From NCBI GenBank assembly GCA_963839095.1, contig CAWIUF010000005.1:184033-248032 (forward strand): a stretch of 64,000 nt of DNA. Direction: 5' to 3'. How positions within the stretch are numbered: position 1 is the stretch's first letter; each line of letters begins with the position of its first letter. A model generated the notes under the pieces. That model had not been told where the DNA came from, ran no database searches, and saw only the letters and a program-made list of their open reading frames with translations. The DNA comes from Palsa-504 sp963839095. Lineage in GTDB: Bacteria; Actinomycetota; Actinomycetes; Streptosporangiales; Streptosporangiaceae. Shown piece after piece: positions 9,155-18,748 of the stretch. The translations under genes were made by a program, and so were the position numbers.

Positions 9155-9891
9155 CCGGCGCCCGCTGGCGCTCGCTCGGCTCGGGCGACCCCGTGACGCT
9201 GATCGCGCCCGGGCTCGGTGCGACCGAGGGCGAGGCGCGCATCCCCGGTTCCGGCCTGCCCGGCACCCGCGTCGTGGCCACCCTGCCCGGTCACGGCGAC
9301 CTCCCCGACGCGGAGCCCGGCTACTGGCGCTACGCCACGATCGCCGCGGACCTCGTGCGGGTCGCCGACGAGTCCGGTGCGACCGCGGCCGCCGGGGTGT
9401 CGCTGGGCGCGGCGTCGCTGCTGCGGTCGCTCGCCGACCGGCCGGACCGCTTCCGCCGCGTCGCCCTGCTCCTGCCCGCCGCCCTCGACCGGCCACGACG
9501 GCTGCACGGCACGTTCGGCGCCTACGCCGAGGCGGTCGCCGAGGGCGATCCCGTCCGGCTGCGTGAGCTGGTGTTGCAGAGCCTGCCCGCGAACGCGCAC
9601 GTCGGCGCCTACGTGGATGAGCGCGTGCGGGCGCTGCGCCGGCTGGGCCAAGCGTTCACCGAGCTGGCCGACGACATCCCGGTGCCCGACCCGTCGGTGC
9701 TCCAGCGGGTCACCTGCCCGGTGCTGGTGATCGGCGCGAGCCAGGACCCGTTGCACCCAGGTGACGTGGCGAAGGAGATCGCGGGGGCGTTGCCGACCGC
9801 CAGGCTGGAGCTGTTCGACTCGGCCGCGCCGCTGGTCACCGACCGCCGCCAGGTGCGCCACCTGCTCCAGGACTTCTTTGAAGGGCGATGA
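9151..9891 (+). CDS. Alpha/beta hydrolase
   Basis: An intact protein of 246 residues. The region TLIAPGLGATEGEARIPGSG forms the oxyanion side. The nucleophile elbow is GVSLGAAS, and CPVLVIGASQDPLHP supplies the acid-residue region. No convincing catalytic His is visible near the C-terminus (FDSAAPLVTD stands where the His loop is expected), so activity is uncertain. GTG at 9151 overlaps the DUF2516 stop by four bases. The substrate is not recognisable. The gene is cytoplasmic, with no signal peptide. Confidence 0.75.
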   Translation: MTGARWRSLGSGDPVTLIAPGLGATEGEARIPGSGLPGTRVVATLPGHGDLPDAEPGYWRYATIAADLVRVADESGATAAAGVSLGAASLLRSLADRPDRFRRVALLLPAALDRPRRLHGTFGAYAEAVAEGDPVRLRELVLQSLPANAHVGAYVDERVRALRRLGQAFTELADDIPVPDPSVLQRVTCPVLVIGASQDPLHPGDVAKEIAGALPTARLELFDSAAPLVTDRRQVRHLLQDFFEGR

Positions 9892-9952
9892 AGGTCGCAT
9901 TCAGGGCGTTGAGCGTCTCGGATGCGACATCCATCGCCTGTAAGTTCGGCGG

Positions 9953-10516
9953 GTGACTTCCTGGACCATCGCCGGCTCGCTGACCCCGGTGCCTGCCACC
10001 GAACACCCCGAGCTGCTGGGCGCCCCGGTCGCCGCCGCGCTGGCCGCGATGCCCACCGACCAGGCCGCCCGGGTCGCGGTCGCCGAGATCGACCCGGACC
10101 TCGCCGACACGGCCGCGTTCTGCGAGGCCTACGGCTCGCCGCTGGGCGCGTCGGCGAACTGCGTGGTGGTGTCCGGCAAGCGTGAGGGGCAGGTGCGCTT
10201 CGCGGCGTGCCTGGTGCTCGCCACGACCCGCGCCGACGTGAACAGCGTGGTGCGGAAGCGACTGGACGTGCGCAAGGCCTCGTTCGCGTCCATGGACACG
10301 GCGGTCGAGCTGACCGGGATGGCCTACGGCGGGATCACCCCGGTCGGGCTGCCCGAGGGCTGGCCGTTGTTGATCGACGCGGCCGTGGCCAAGGCGCCGG
10401 AGCTGATCGTCGGCAGCGGGATCCGGGGCAGCAAGCTGCTCGTCCCCGGCGACGTGCTGGCGGCGCTGCCGGGCGCCGAGGTGGTCGACGACCTGGGTCG
10501 TCCGGTCCCGGCGTAG
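9953..10516 (+). CDS. YbaK/EbsC-family aminoacyl-tRNA deacylase-like protein
   Basis: An intact protein of 187 residues. The YbaK/ProX fold is indicated by SANCVVVSGKREGQVRFAAC, then VRKRLDVRKASFASMDTAVE and GMAYGGITPVGLP. In the family a conserved Lys near the centre of the pocket removes wrongly attached amino acids from tRNA. The start GTG at 9953 follows a 61-bp gap after the hydrolase. It probably works alone as a trans-editing enzyme; whether it acts on Cys-tRNA(Pro), Ala-tRNA(Pro) or another substrate cannot be told. Confidence 0.8.
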   Translation: MTSWTIAGSLTPVPATEHPELLGAPVAAALAAMPTDQAARVAVAEIDPDLADTAAFCEAYGSPLGASANCVVVSGKREGQVRFAACLVLATTRADVNSVVRKRLDVRKASFASMDTAVELTGMAYGGITPVGLPEGWPLLIDAAVAKAPELIVGSGIRGSKLLVPGDVLAALPGAEVVDDLGRPVPA

Positions 10517-10522
10517 GGCCCG

Positions 10523-10834
10523 TCAGCGGCGGCGGATCTTGATGTCGTCCATGCAGGTGGCGTCGGCCCGGCGCAGCTCGTGTTCGGTCCCCGCGACCAT
10601 GGCCGCGGCCCGCGACTTCGCCTCGGTGACCGCGTCCCGTTCCTCCTCGGCGTGCACCACGCAGCGCACGCTGAAGGCGGTCAGCGACCGGTCGTAGGTC
10701 AGCGTGCCCTGCTCGGTGAACTCGGCGAGCATCGCGTCGTGCCGGTCGACCTCGGCCAGCAGCGCCGCCCGGCGTTCGCCGGGCATGCCGAGGAAGCGGC
10801 CACGCACGATCACCCGGAACGTTCGATCACCCAT
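10523..10834 (-). CDS. DUF6204 family protein
   Basis: An intact protein of 103 residues, MGDRTFRVIVRGRFLGMP at the start and ADATCMDDIKIRRR at the end. This is the pattern of a small actinobacterial family annotated only as DUF6204. It has mixed charged composition, no signal peptide and no membrane segment. The gene converges with ybaK (6 bp between stops) and is followed on the same strand by the LOG gene upstream. No function is known. Confidence 0.75.
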   Translation of the reverse strand: MGDRTFRVIVRGRFLGMPGERRAALLAEVDRHDAMLAEFTEQGTLTYDRSLTAFSVRCVVHAEEERDAVTEAKSRAAAMVAGTEHELRRADATCMDDIKIRRR

Positions 10835-10879
10835 GAGGCGTGACGGTAGCGAGCGATCCCCACCCCGGCACCCGGATTA

Positions 10880-12001
10880 CTAGCCGCGGGCGTAGTCCTC
10901 CAGCAGCTCGACCGCCTCGGCGATGTCGTCGGTGACGAGGATCCAGCGCTCCGCCTCGCGGCCCCGCGACAGTTGCTGCACCAGCGGCGCCGCGGGCACC
11001 TGAGCCGTCCAGAAGTCCTTGCCCAGGAAGACCATGGGCGCGGGCGGGCCCGACGTGCCGTAGTGGTTCTGCGTGTAGTCCTGGAAGACCTCCTGGACGG
11101 TGCCCGCGCTGCCCGGCGTGTAGACGATGCCGCCGGTCGCGATCTCCAGCAGACCGTCCTCGCGCACGGAGTTCGCGAAGTACTTGGCGTGCCACTGGAA
11201 CGCGTTCGGCGGCTCGTGCCCGTAGAACCACGTGGGGATGCCGATCGTGCGCGGGCATTCGTCCACAACGGACAGTCCGAGATCGAGCGCGGGCGCGAGC
11301 CACGCGCCGATCTCCGCAGCCGACTCGCCGAAGTCCGGTGCCGAGGCGAGGGCGTCGAGCGCGTCGGACAGGTGCTCGGCGTGCTGCACGCCGAGCGGGA
11401 CCGCCTCCATCGCGCCCGGCCCGCCGCCGGTCAGCACCGTGCAGCCCGCCGCGCACGACCCGAGCGCGGCGCCCAGCTCGGCCGCGACCCGGTAGCCCGG
11501 CGACTCCCGGGTGAGCGCGTGGCCGCCCATCACCGCGACCGGGTCGCCGCGACCCGCCGCGCGCGCCTGCTCCAGGGCGTTGTGCAGCGCCGAGGTGATC
11601 GCGTGGTCGTGCAGTCGCTGGGCGAGGGCGTCCAGCGGGTCGGGCTCGCGGCCCTGCGCCACCGCGTAGCGGTAGATCCGCGCGTCCAGGGTGTCCGCAT
11701 AGGACTCCGGCACGGCGGGGTCGAGGCCCGCGAAGAGCTCCTCCGGCGCGTACAGCGCCGTCCGGTAAACCTGGTACGGCAGCTGCGGCACGGCCGGGAA
11801 CACCAGCCCGCCCGCGGCCTCGACCTGCCTGCGGACCCGTTCGGTCAGCTCGCAGCCGAGCAGCAGCGCGCCGTCCAGCGCCGTCCGCAGCAGCTCCCCG
11901 GCCCCGGTCAGGTCGAGCCCGACGAGCACCGCCGAGCGCAGGTCGCCGCCTGCCTCCCGGTGTGCCGCGAGCGCCTCCAGCGTGGTGATCTCCCTGCGCA
12001 C
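10880..12001 (-). CDS. LOG family protein (Rossmann-fold nucleotide-binding)
   Basis: A protein of about 373 residues starting at GTG 12001 (VRREITTLEALAAH). Further upstream in-frame codons would overlap the divergent gene at 12054. The C-terminal half shows the LOG features: PVAVMGGHALTRESPGY, CTVLTGGGPGAMEAV and TGGIVYTPGSAGTVQEVF. The last is a variant of the PGGxGTxxE motif, with Ser in place of the second Gly. LOG proteins hydrolyse cytokinin or nucleotide monophosphates. The N-terminal extension of about 130 residues is common to the longer actinobacterial branch. The gene is intact. Confidence 0.75.
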   Translation of the reverse strand: MRREITTLEALAAHREAGGDLRSAVLVGLDLTGAGELLRTALDGALLLGCELTERVRRQVEAAGGLVFPAVPQLPYQVYRTALYAPEELFAGLDPAVPESYADTLDARIYRYAVAQGREPDPLDALAQRLHDHAITSALHNALEQARAAGRGDPVAVMGGHALTRESPGYRVAAELGAALGSCAAGCTVLTGGGPGAMEAVPLGVQHAEHLSDALDALASAPDFGESAAEIGAWLAPALDLGLSVVDECPRTIGIPTWFYGHEPPNAFQWHAKYFANSVREDGLLEIATGGIVYTPGSAGTVQEVFQDYTQNHYGTSGPPAPMVFLGKDFWTAQVPAAPLVQQLSRGREAERWILVTDDIAEAVELLEDYARG

Positions 12002-12053
12002 CCGGGGAAGCCTAGTGACCCTTAAGGTGAGGCACCCGAAGGAAGGACGGTCC

Positions 12054-12491
12054 ATGGCCGAGGTGCAGGTCATCGTGGAGCGCGGTTTCGCCGTGCCCGC
12101 CGACGAGCTGAAGACGGCGCTCGCCGACTACGCCGGTGCGCGCAAGGAGATGCTCAGCGGGCACTTCAGCGAGTACGAGGTGCGTGAGGGCGGTACCGGC
12201 GCGGGCACGCTCGTGCACTGGAAGCTGCGCGCCACCGAGAAGCGCGTGCGCGACTGCCTCGTGGACGTCACCGAGCCGCAGCCCGGCACCCTGGTGGAGT
12301 CCGACCGCAACTCCAGCATGGTCACGACGTGGACCGTCGCCGGAACCGGTGCGGACTCCAGCGTGCGGGTCGTGACGACCTGGCAGGGTGCCGGCGGCAT
12401 TGGCGGGTTCTTCGAGCGCCGGTTCGCGCCGGTCGGGCTGCGCCGCATCTACGAAGAGCTGCTGACGAACCTGGCGACCAAGCTTCAGTAG
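12054..12491 (+). CDS. SRPBCC (START-like) family protein
   Basis: An intact protein of 145 residues. It begins MAEVQVIVERGFAVPADEL, the first strand of a polyketide-cyclase/START-like domain, continues with GTLVHWKLRATEKRVRDCLV, and ends in the long C-terminal helix GLRRIYEELLTNLATKL. These proteins form a hydrophobic cavity and bind lipids or polyketide-like ligands. No catalytic motif is visible. GAAGGA at 12040-12045 is a fair ribosome site for the ATG at 12054. The 3' end overlaps the converging membrane-protein gene by 7 bp. Confidence 0.75.
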   Translation: MAEVQVIVERGFAVPADELKTALADYAGARKEMLSGHFSEYEVREGGTGAGTLVHWKLRATEKRVRDCLVDVTEPQPGTLVESDRNSSMVTTWTVAGTGADSSVRVVTTWQGAGGIGGFFERRFAPVGLRRIYEELLTNLATKLQ

Positions 12492-13072
12492 CGGACCTTG
12501 CGGAACCGGCTGCGCACCTCGGGCCGGGTCAGCGCGACCAGCAGCGCGATCAGGATCGCCGCCTGCACACCCTGCTCCACGTGCAGCCACATCGGGTACT
12601 TCGTCGTCACGGTGAGCACGACGAGCCCGACCAGGCCGAAGATGCCCAGCATCAGCGACCGGCGGTACGCCCACCGCTTGCCCTTGAGCAGCCGGTTCGC
12701 GAGCCACAGGTAGAGCAGCGCGACCACGGCGATGGACGCCATCCGGATCATCATCGTCTTCTGGTAGATGTCCCGGGTGATGTCCTCGGCCCGTGGGTCG
12801 AGGTTCATGTGGCCGAGCTGGTAGTCCAGCAGCTGGTCGCGCAGCAGGTAACTGAGCACCGCGGTGAGCAGCGACAGGCCGAGGTTGACGAACAGCAGCA
12901 CCACCACGACCCGCAGCGCCTTGGGCACCGGCTCGTTCGCCGGGTCCGGCGGCAGCGTCACCTGCGGCGCGGACTGCCACTGCTGCTGCGGGTACGGCTG
13001 CTGGTAGCCCTGCTGGTGGGGCTGCTGCGGGTGCTGCTGCGGGTACGGTTGCTGTCCCTGCGGATAGGTCAC
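12485..13072 (-). CDS. Membrane protein with Gln/Pro-rich N-terminus
   Basis: An intact protein of about 195 residues. The first 50 residues are Pro-Gln-Tyr repeats (PYPQQHPQQPHQQGYQQ). Four hydrophobic segments follow: LRVVVVLLFVNLGLSLL, MASIAVVALLYLWLAN, LMLGIFGLVGLVVLTV and ILIALLVALT. The start is taken as GTG at 13072. It resembles the later membrane gene at 51841 in layout: a disordered N-terminus, a YQxxH-type loop, then four helices. The two could be distant paralogues. No function is known. Confidence 0.7.
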   Translation of the reverse strand: MTYPQGQQPYPQQHPQQPHQQGYQQPYPQQQWQSAPQVTLPPDPANEPVPKALRVVVVLLFVNLGLSLLTAVLSYLLRDQLLDYQLGHMNLDPRAEDITRDIYQKTMMIRMASIAVVALLYLWLANRLLKGKRWAYRRSLMLGIFGLVGLVVLTVTTKYPMWLHVEQGVQAAILIALLVALTRPEVRSRFRKVRY

Positions 13073-13092
13073 GCGGGGCACCGTAGCGGTTC

Positions 13093-14007
13093 TCAGAACA
13101 CCACGGTGCGGTTTCCGTGGACCAGGACGCGGTCCTCCAGGTGCCAGCGCAACCCGCGGGCCAGCGTCACCTTCTCGATGTCGCGGCCCTTGCGCACCAG
13201 GTCGGCGATCGCGTCGCCGTGGTCGACCCGGATCACGTCCTGCTCGATGATCGGCCCGCTGTCGAGGTCGGCGGTCACGTAGTGGCAGGTCGCCCCGATC
13301 AGCTTCACGCCGCGCTGGTGCGCCTGGTGGTAGGGCCGGGCACCGACGAACGACGGCAGGAAGCTGTGGTGGATGTTCAGCGCCCTGCCCGCCCACGCCG
13401 CGCACAGCTCCGGCGGCAGGATCTGCATGAACCTGGCCAGCACCACGGCGTTCGGGTCGGCGGCGTCGACCAGCTCCCGCACCCGCTCGAACGCCGCGGC
13501 CTTGCCCGCCACGTCGCCCGCCGGGAACGGCACGTGGTGGAACGGGATGCCATGCGCGCGGGTGATGTCGCCGAGGTCCGGGTGGTTCGCGATCACGGCC
13601 GCCACGTCCACGTCCAGCTCGCCGGAGGCGACCCGGCCGAGCAGGTCGTAGAGGCAGTGGCCTTCCTTCGACACCAGGATGACCACCCGGCGGCGCTCGC
13701 CGGTGTCGGTGATGCGCATGCTGCTGCCGTCGCCGAGGGCTCCCGCCACGTCGCCGAACAGGGCGCGCAGCTTGGCGACCCCGAACGGCAGCGAGTCCGC
13801 GAGCACCTCCTGGCGGGTGAAGAACCAGCCCGTGTTCCGGTCGGTGTGGTACGCCGCCTCGACGATCCACCCGCCGTGCGCGGCGAGGAACGACGCGATG
13901 CCCGCGACGATCCCGGTTCGGTCGGGACAGCCGAAGGTGATCACGTACCGGCGTTCGGGTCTTGGCACGCGCACATCTTCCCGGATTCCACGGTCGTCGC
14001 TGGTCAT
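13093..14007 (-). CDS. purU: Formyltetrahydrofolate deformylase PurU
   Basis: An intact protein of 304 residues. An N-terminal ACT domain (VITFGCPDRTGIVAGIASFL) is followed by the formyltransferase-type hydrolase domain. Signature pieces are GIPFHHVPF, the catalytic stretch NIHHSFLPSFVGARPYHQAH, and GATCHYVTADLDSGPIIEQD. PurU splits 10-formyl-tetrahydrofolate into formate and tetrahydrofolate, balancing the one-carbon pool. The start ATG at 14007 overlaps the stop of the upstream gene (ATGA), so it is the second gene of a two-gene unit. Confidence 0.95.
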   Translation of the reverse strand: MTSDDRGIREDVRVPRPERRYVITFGCPDRTGIVAGIASFLAAHGGWIVEAAYHTDRNTGWFFTRQEVLADSLPFGVAKLRALFGDVAGALGDGSSMRITDTGERRRVVILVSKEGHCLYDLLGRVASGELDVDVAAVIANHPDLGDITRAHGIPFHHVPFPAGDVAGKAAAFERVRELVDAADPNAVVLARFMQILPPELCAAWAGRALNIHHSFLPSFVGARPYHQAHQRGVKLIGATCHYVTADLDSGPIIEQDVIRVDHGDAIADLVRKGRDIEKVTLARGLRWHLEDRVLVHGNRTVVF

Positions 14008-14732
14008 GGCCCGGTAAGCAGGCCGACGAGGTCCGTGTCACCGCCGATCGCGGCGCCGCTGGGCCGTCCCCACAGGGTGCGGTAGACCGCGTCCGCCGTG
14101 CCCGCGATCGACGCGTCCGCGGTCACCACCGGCTGCTCGACCACCGTGAACGGCACGCCGGGCGCGATCGCGACCAGCCACGCGCGCTGGGCGTCGGCCG
14201 CGTGCACCAGGATCGTGCCGCTCTGCTCGCCCCCGTGTGGTTTCCGGGCGCCGAGCAGCATCGTGGTGAGGAACTCGTCGATGCCGTCCGCGGCGAACGC
14301 CGGGGCGAACACCAGCGGGGCGGCGGTCCCCGCGGCGAGCTCGGCGTCGACCCGGTGGATCGCCAGCTCGTGCGCCTGCCGCCGGGCCCAGAAGCCCGTG
14401 GTGCCGTCGTCGTTCATCGTCCACACGGGAGCGCCGGGGCCCAGTTCGCGCAGCATCGCCACCATCCGGTCGCGGGAGCTGTCCCACCAGCCGAGGACCT
14501 CGTCGAACCCCTCGGCCGACGGCCGTGGCTGCCTGCCCGGCGGTTCGCCGCCCGGCCCGGTGCCCAGCGCGGTGATGGCCCAGTCGTGCACGGCGGCGAG
14601 GTGGCCGACCAGCCGCTGCACCGTCCACTTCGGACAACTCGGCACGTCCGCGTCCGGTCCGGCGGCGACGGCCGCGGCCCGCAACGCGGCCGCCTGCCCG
14701 GTGATCTGCTCGACCAGCTCGGTGAACTCCAC
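14004..14732 (-). CDS. Mycothiol-dependent maleylpyruvate isomerase-family protein
   Basis: An intact protein of 242 residues. The DinB-like metal-binding helical domain is seen in PSCPKWTVQRLVGHLAAVHD and, further on, in RRQAHELAIHRVDAELA, where His residues are placed for metal binding as in mycothiol-dependent enzymes. A C-terminal domain follows (LVHAADAQRAWLVAI, then ADAVYRTLWGRPS). Family members use mycothiol for isomerisation or detoxification; the substrate is unknown. mshA in the same window shows that the cell makes mycothiol. The stop overlaps the purU start by four bases. Confidence 0.8.
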   Translation of the reverse strand: MEFTELVEQITGQAAALRAAAVAAGPDADVPSCPKWTVQRLVGHLAAVHDWAITALGTGPGGEPPGRQPRPSAEGFDEVLGWWDSSRDRMVAMLRELGPGAPVWTMNDDGTTGFWARRQAHELAIHRVDAELAAGTAAPLVFAPAFAADGIDEFLTTMLLGARKPHGGEQSGTILVHAADAQRAWLVAIAPGVPFTVVEQPVVTADASIAGTADAVYRTLWGRPSGAAIGGDTDLVGLLTGP

Positions 14733-14742
14733 CCCGCCAAGC

Positions 14743-15549
14743 CTAATGCGGCGCGACCGCCGACCAGTCGACGGTCAGCTCGCCCAGCCGCCAGCGCTTG
14801 CGGCGGTCGCGCACCGGCCAGCCGCGCCCGGCGAACAGCCGGGCCGTCTCGGCCCACCGGGCGCGCGGCCCGTACGCGGCGAACGGGGCGGCGGTGTCCC
14901 AGCACGCGTCGAGCGCGGCCAGCAGGTCGTGCACGCGCTCGCCCGGCACGTTGCGGTGGATCAACGACTTCGGCAGCCGCTCCGCGAGGTCGGACGGGCG
15001 GTCGATGCCCGCGGGCTTGCACGCCACGGTGAGCGTGCGCGGTCCCGTCTCGTCGAGCGTCACCCAGCAGCAGCGGCGGCCGATCTCGTCGCACGTGCCC
15101 TCGACCAGCAGCCCGCCGGGCGCCAGCCGCGCGAGCAGCGTGGCCCAGGCGCGCGCCGCCTCGGCCTCCGGGTACTGGCGCAGCACGTTGAACGCCCGCA
15201 CCAGCACCGGACGCCTGCCGGCCAGCTCGAACCCGCCACGCGTGAACTCCAGCCGCGGCGGGTCCGCGCACGGCTGCGCGGCGGCCACCCGGTCCGGGTC
15301 GAGCTCGAGCCCGAGCACCCGGACATCCGGGCGCACCGTCCGCAGCCGGCCGGCCAGTTCGACCGTGGTCACCCCGGACGCGCCGTAGCCGAGGTCGACC
15401 ACGAGCGGGTCACGGGCAGCGCGCACCGCACCAGCCACCCACGGCGTTCCGGTGACCCAGCGGTCCACCCGGCGGAGCCGGTTGGGGTTGGTGGTGCCCC
15501 GTGTCGGGACGCCGAGCGCACGCGCCCGGCCTGCGGCGAGCCGGACCAC
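14743..15549 (-). CDS. Class I SAM-dependent methyltransferase
   Basis: An intact protein of 268 residues. The SAM-binding motif I is PLVVDLGYGASGVTTVELA, motif II has VRVLGLELDPDRV, and a later loop is LLARLAPGGLLVEGTCDE. It starts at GTG 15549, directly after the stop of the DUF2505 gene. A homologue lies near murB in several actinobacteria. The substrate cannot be predicted. The protein is cytoplasmic and Arg-rich at its C-terminus (RDRRKRWRLGE), which might contact nucleic acid; that is only a suggestion. Confidence 0.75.
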   Translation of the reverse strand: MVRLAAGRARALGVPTRGTTNPNRLRRVDRWVTGTPWVAGAVRAARDPLVVDLGYGASGVTTVELAGRLRTVRPDVRVLGLELDPDRVAAAQPCADPPRLEFTRGGFELAGRRPVLVRAFNVLRQYPEAEAARAWATLLARLAPGGLLVEGTCDEIGRRCCWVTLDETGPRTLTVACKPAGIDRPSDLAERLPKSLIHRNVPGERVHDLLAALDACWDTAAPFAAYGPRARWAETARLFAGRGWPVRDRRKRWRLGELTVDWSAVAPH

Positions 15550-16053
15550 TCAGCGGTGCTCGGCGAGCCAGCCGCCCGCGAACTCGGACTCGGCCGCCAG
15601 CAGCTTCGCCACCTGCTCGGCGACGGTGCGCTCCACCTTGCCGCCCAGCAGCGGGATGTTCACCTTCACCTCGGCGTTGGTCACCCACGCGGTGCCGCCG
15701 TCGGCGGTCTCGTCCAGCCGCGCGCCACCGGTGATCTCCGCGGGCATGCCGGGGATGCGGGCCCGGGTCGTCGCGACGTGCTTGCCGCCCTCCAGGCGCC
15801 AGGTCTCCTCGCGCTCGACCACCAGGTCGCCACGCAGGATGCTGCGCACCCCCGACGGCAACTGGTCCGCGGCGACGCCCTGGCGCAGCTTGTACACGGC
15901 GCTGTCGCCGGACGCGTGGTGCTCGAGCAGCGCCGCGTTCTGGCCGCCGAGCGCGGCCAGCCGGTCGGTCAGGTACGCCTTGTCCACCAGGGCGGAGTAC
16001 ACGGTGGACACCGGCGCGGAATAGCTCGCGCGGTGCTCGATACGGGCTCCCAT
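15550..16053 (-). CDS. DUF2505 family (START-like) protein
   Basis: An intact protein of 167 residues. It starts at ATG 16053 with MGARIEHRASYSAPVSTVYS and has the family segments VVEREETWRLEGGKHVATTR, ARIPGMPAEI and VKVNIPLLGGKVERTVAEQV. DUF2505 proteins belong to the SRPBCC superfamily. In M. tuberculosis the homologue lies beside murB, as here. It is divergent from murB with only 26 bp between starts, so promoters must overlap. The biochemical role is unknown. Confidence 0.85.
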   Translation of the reverse strand: MGARIEHRASYSAPVSTVYSALVDKAYLTDRLAALGGQNAALLEHHASGDSAVYKLRQGVAADQLPSGVRSILRGDLVVEREETWRLEGGKHVATTRARIPGMPAEITGGARLDETADGGTAWVTNAEVKVNIPLLGGKVERTVAEQVAKLLAAESEFAGGWLAEHR

Positions 16054-16079
16054 GCGGCGAGAGGTTACCGTTGGCGGCC

Positions 16080-17146
<1,067 letters not shown>

Positions 17147-17149
17147 GCG

Positions 17150-17883
17150 TCAGGCGCGGTGGGCGCGGCTCGCCGACGCCTGGGCGCGCGGCTTGAGCAC
17201 GATCTGGTCCAGGTTCACGTGCGAGGGCCGGGTGACCGCGAACGTGATCACGTCGGCGACGTCGTCGGCGGTCAGCGGGGTGATGCCCCCGGTAGACGGC
17301 GCCGGCCCGCTCGGTGTCGCCCGCGAACCGGTTCACCGAGAAGTCCGTCTCGACCATGCCGGGCAGGATCTCGGTGATCCGCACCGGCTCGCCGAGCAGC
17401 TCGCCGCGCAGGGTCCGGTGCAGCGCCGACTGCGCGTGCTTGGCCGAGGTGTAGCCGGCGCCGTTGCGTAGGCCTCGAACGCCGCGATCGAGGTGACGGT
17501 GACGATGTGGCCGTCACCACTGGCGATCAGCTTCGGCAGCAGCGCCTTGGTGACGCGTAGCGTGCCGAGCACGTTGGTCTCCCACATCCAGCGCCAGTCG
17601 TCCTCGTCGGCCTCGGCGACCGGTTCAAGCCCGCGTGCCCCGCCCGCGTTGTTCACGAGCACCCGGCACGCGTCGATGCCGTCGCAGAACGCCTGGACCG
17701 AGGCCGCGTCGGTCACGTCGAGCTCGACCGCGGTGCCGTCGATCTCTGCCGCGATCGCCCGCAGCGGTCCAGCCGCCGCGCGCCGAGCACCACGTGGAAC
17801 CCGGCGGCGGCGAGCATCCGGGCGGTCGCCTCGCCGATCCCCGCGCTGGCACCGGTCACGACCGCAACGTCTCGCACGTTCAT
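17150..17883 (-). CDS. Short-chain dehydrogenase/reductase; frameshifted
   Basis: The start ATG 17883 gives MNVRDVAVVTGASAGIGEAT with the NAD(P)-binding TGASAGIG motif. Later pieces give RVLVNNAGGARGLEP (NNAG), VTVTSIAAFEAY with the catalytic Ser, and the C-terminal part TADDVADVITFAVTRPSHVN then LDQIVLKPRAQAS. The last is typical of YdfG/serine-3-dehydrogenase-like SDRs. Indels are needed near 17765, 17467 and 17287. It occupies the place of Rv0484c between murB and mshA. The substrate is unknown. Confidence 0.8.
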
Positions 17884-17921
17884 GCCCGAATGATCGCAGC
17901 CCGCGCTGCGATGATGCCCGC

Positions 17922-18724
17922 GTGACCCTCGATTTCCTCGACGCCGACGGCGTCCGCCTCGCCGTGCGCTCCTGGGGTGCCGGCCCGCCGATCGTGCTGC
18001 TGCACGGCTGGGGCCAGTCCAGCCGCGCATGGCAGCGACTCGCGCCGTTGCTGCCCGGCTTCCGCCTGGTCGCGCCCGACCTGCGTGGGCACGGCGCGTC
18101 CGACGTGCCTGACGTCCGGCTACGACGACCCGGCCGCGTGGGCCGACGACCTCGCCGCGGTGCTCGACTTCGCCGGACCCGCCGCGATCGTCGTCGCCTG
18201 GTCCTACGGCGGCCTGGTGCTCACCGACCACATCCGGGTGCACGGCACGCCGGCTGCGCGGGGTCGTGCTCGTCGGCGCGATCACCGAGATCGGCCGCGA
18301 CCGGCCGGGCGGGCGCGTCGGCGCCGCTGATGCGCGGGCGCATGCCCGCCGATGCTGTCGGACGATCCGGACGTCGCGGTCCCGCGCTCACCGCGTTCGT
18401 CCGCGGCATGGCCGGCGGCCCGGTACCCGGACGCAGGTCCAGGCCCTGCTCGGGGCGTCTCTGCAGCGTGCCCCCTCGGTCCGCGCGGCCCTGTTCCGCC
18501 GCGACGTCGGCAGCGACGAAGTGCTGGCCGCGGTCGACAAACCCGCCCTGGTCGTGCACGGCTCCGCACGACCGCGTGATCGACCCCGCGGCGGCGGAAC
18601 ACACGATCGGGAAGATTCCGGGTGCCACCGGGCGTTGGTTCCTTGACGGGGGGCCATGCGCCCTTCGCCGAGACCGGCGGAGGAGTTCGACGCGGTGCTG
18701 CGGCAGTTCGCCGAGGAATGCTGA
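17922..18724 (+). CDS. Alpha/beta hydrolase; frameshifted
   Basis: It starts at GTG 17922. The N-terminal half reads PPIVLLHGWGQSSRAWQRL (oxyanion HG motif) and LVAPDLRGHGASD. In a second frame AAIVVAWSYGGLVLTDHI follows, with a nucleophile elbow AWSYGG, then EVLAAVDKPALVVHGS. The C-terminus, HAPFAETAEEFDAVLRQFAE after repair, supplies the catalytic His. About six indels are needed. It lies between the SDR and mshA. It is a generic hydrolase without signal peptide; the substrate is unknown. Confidence 0.75.
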
Positions 18725-18748
18725 CGTAACGCGGGAGACGGTGACCAG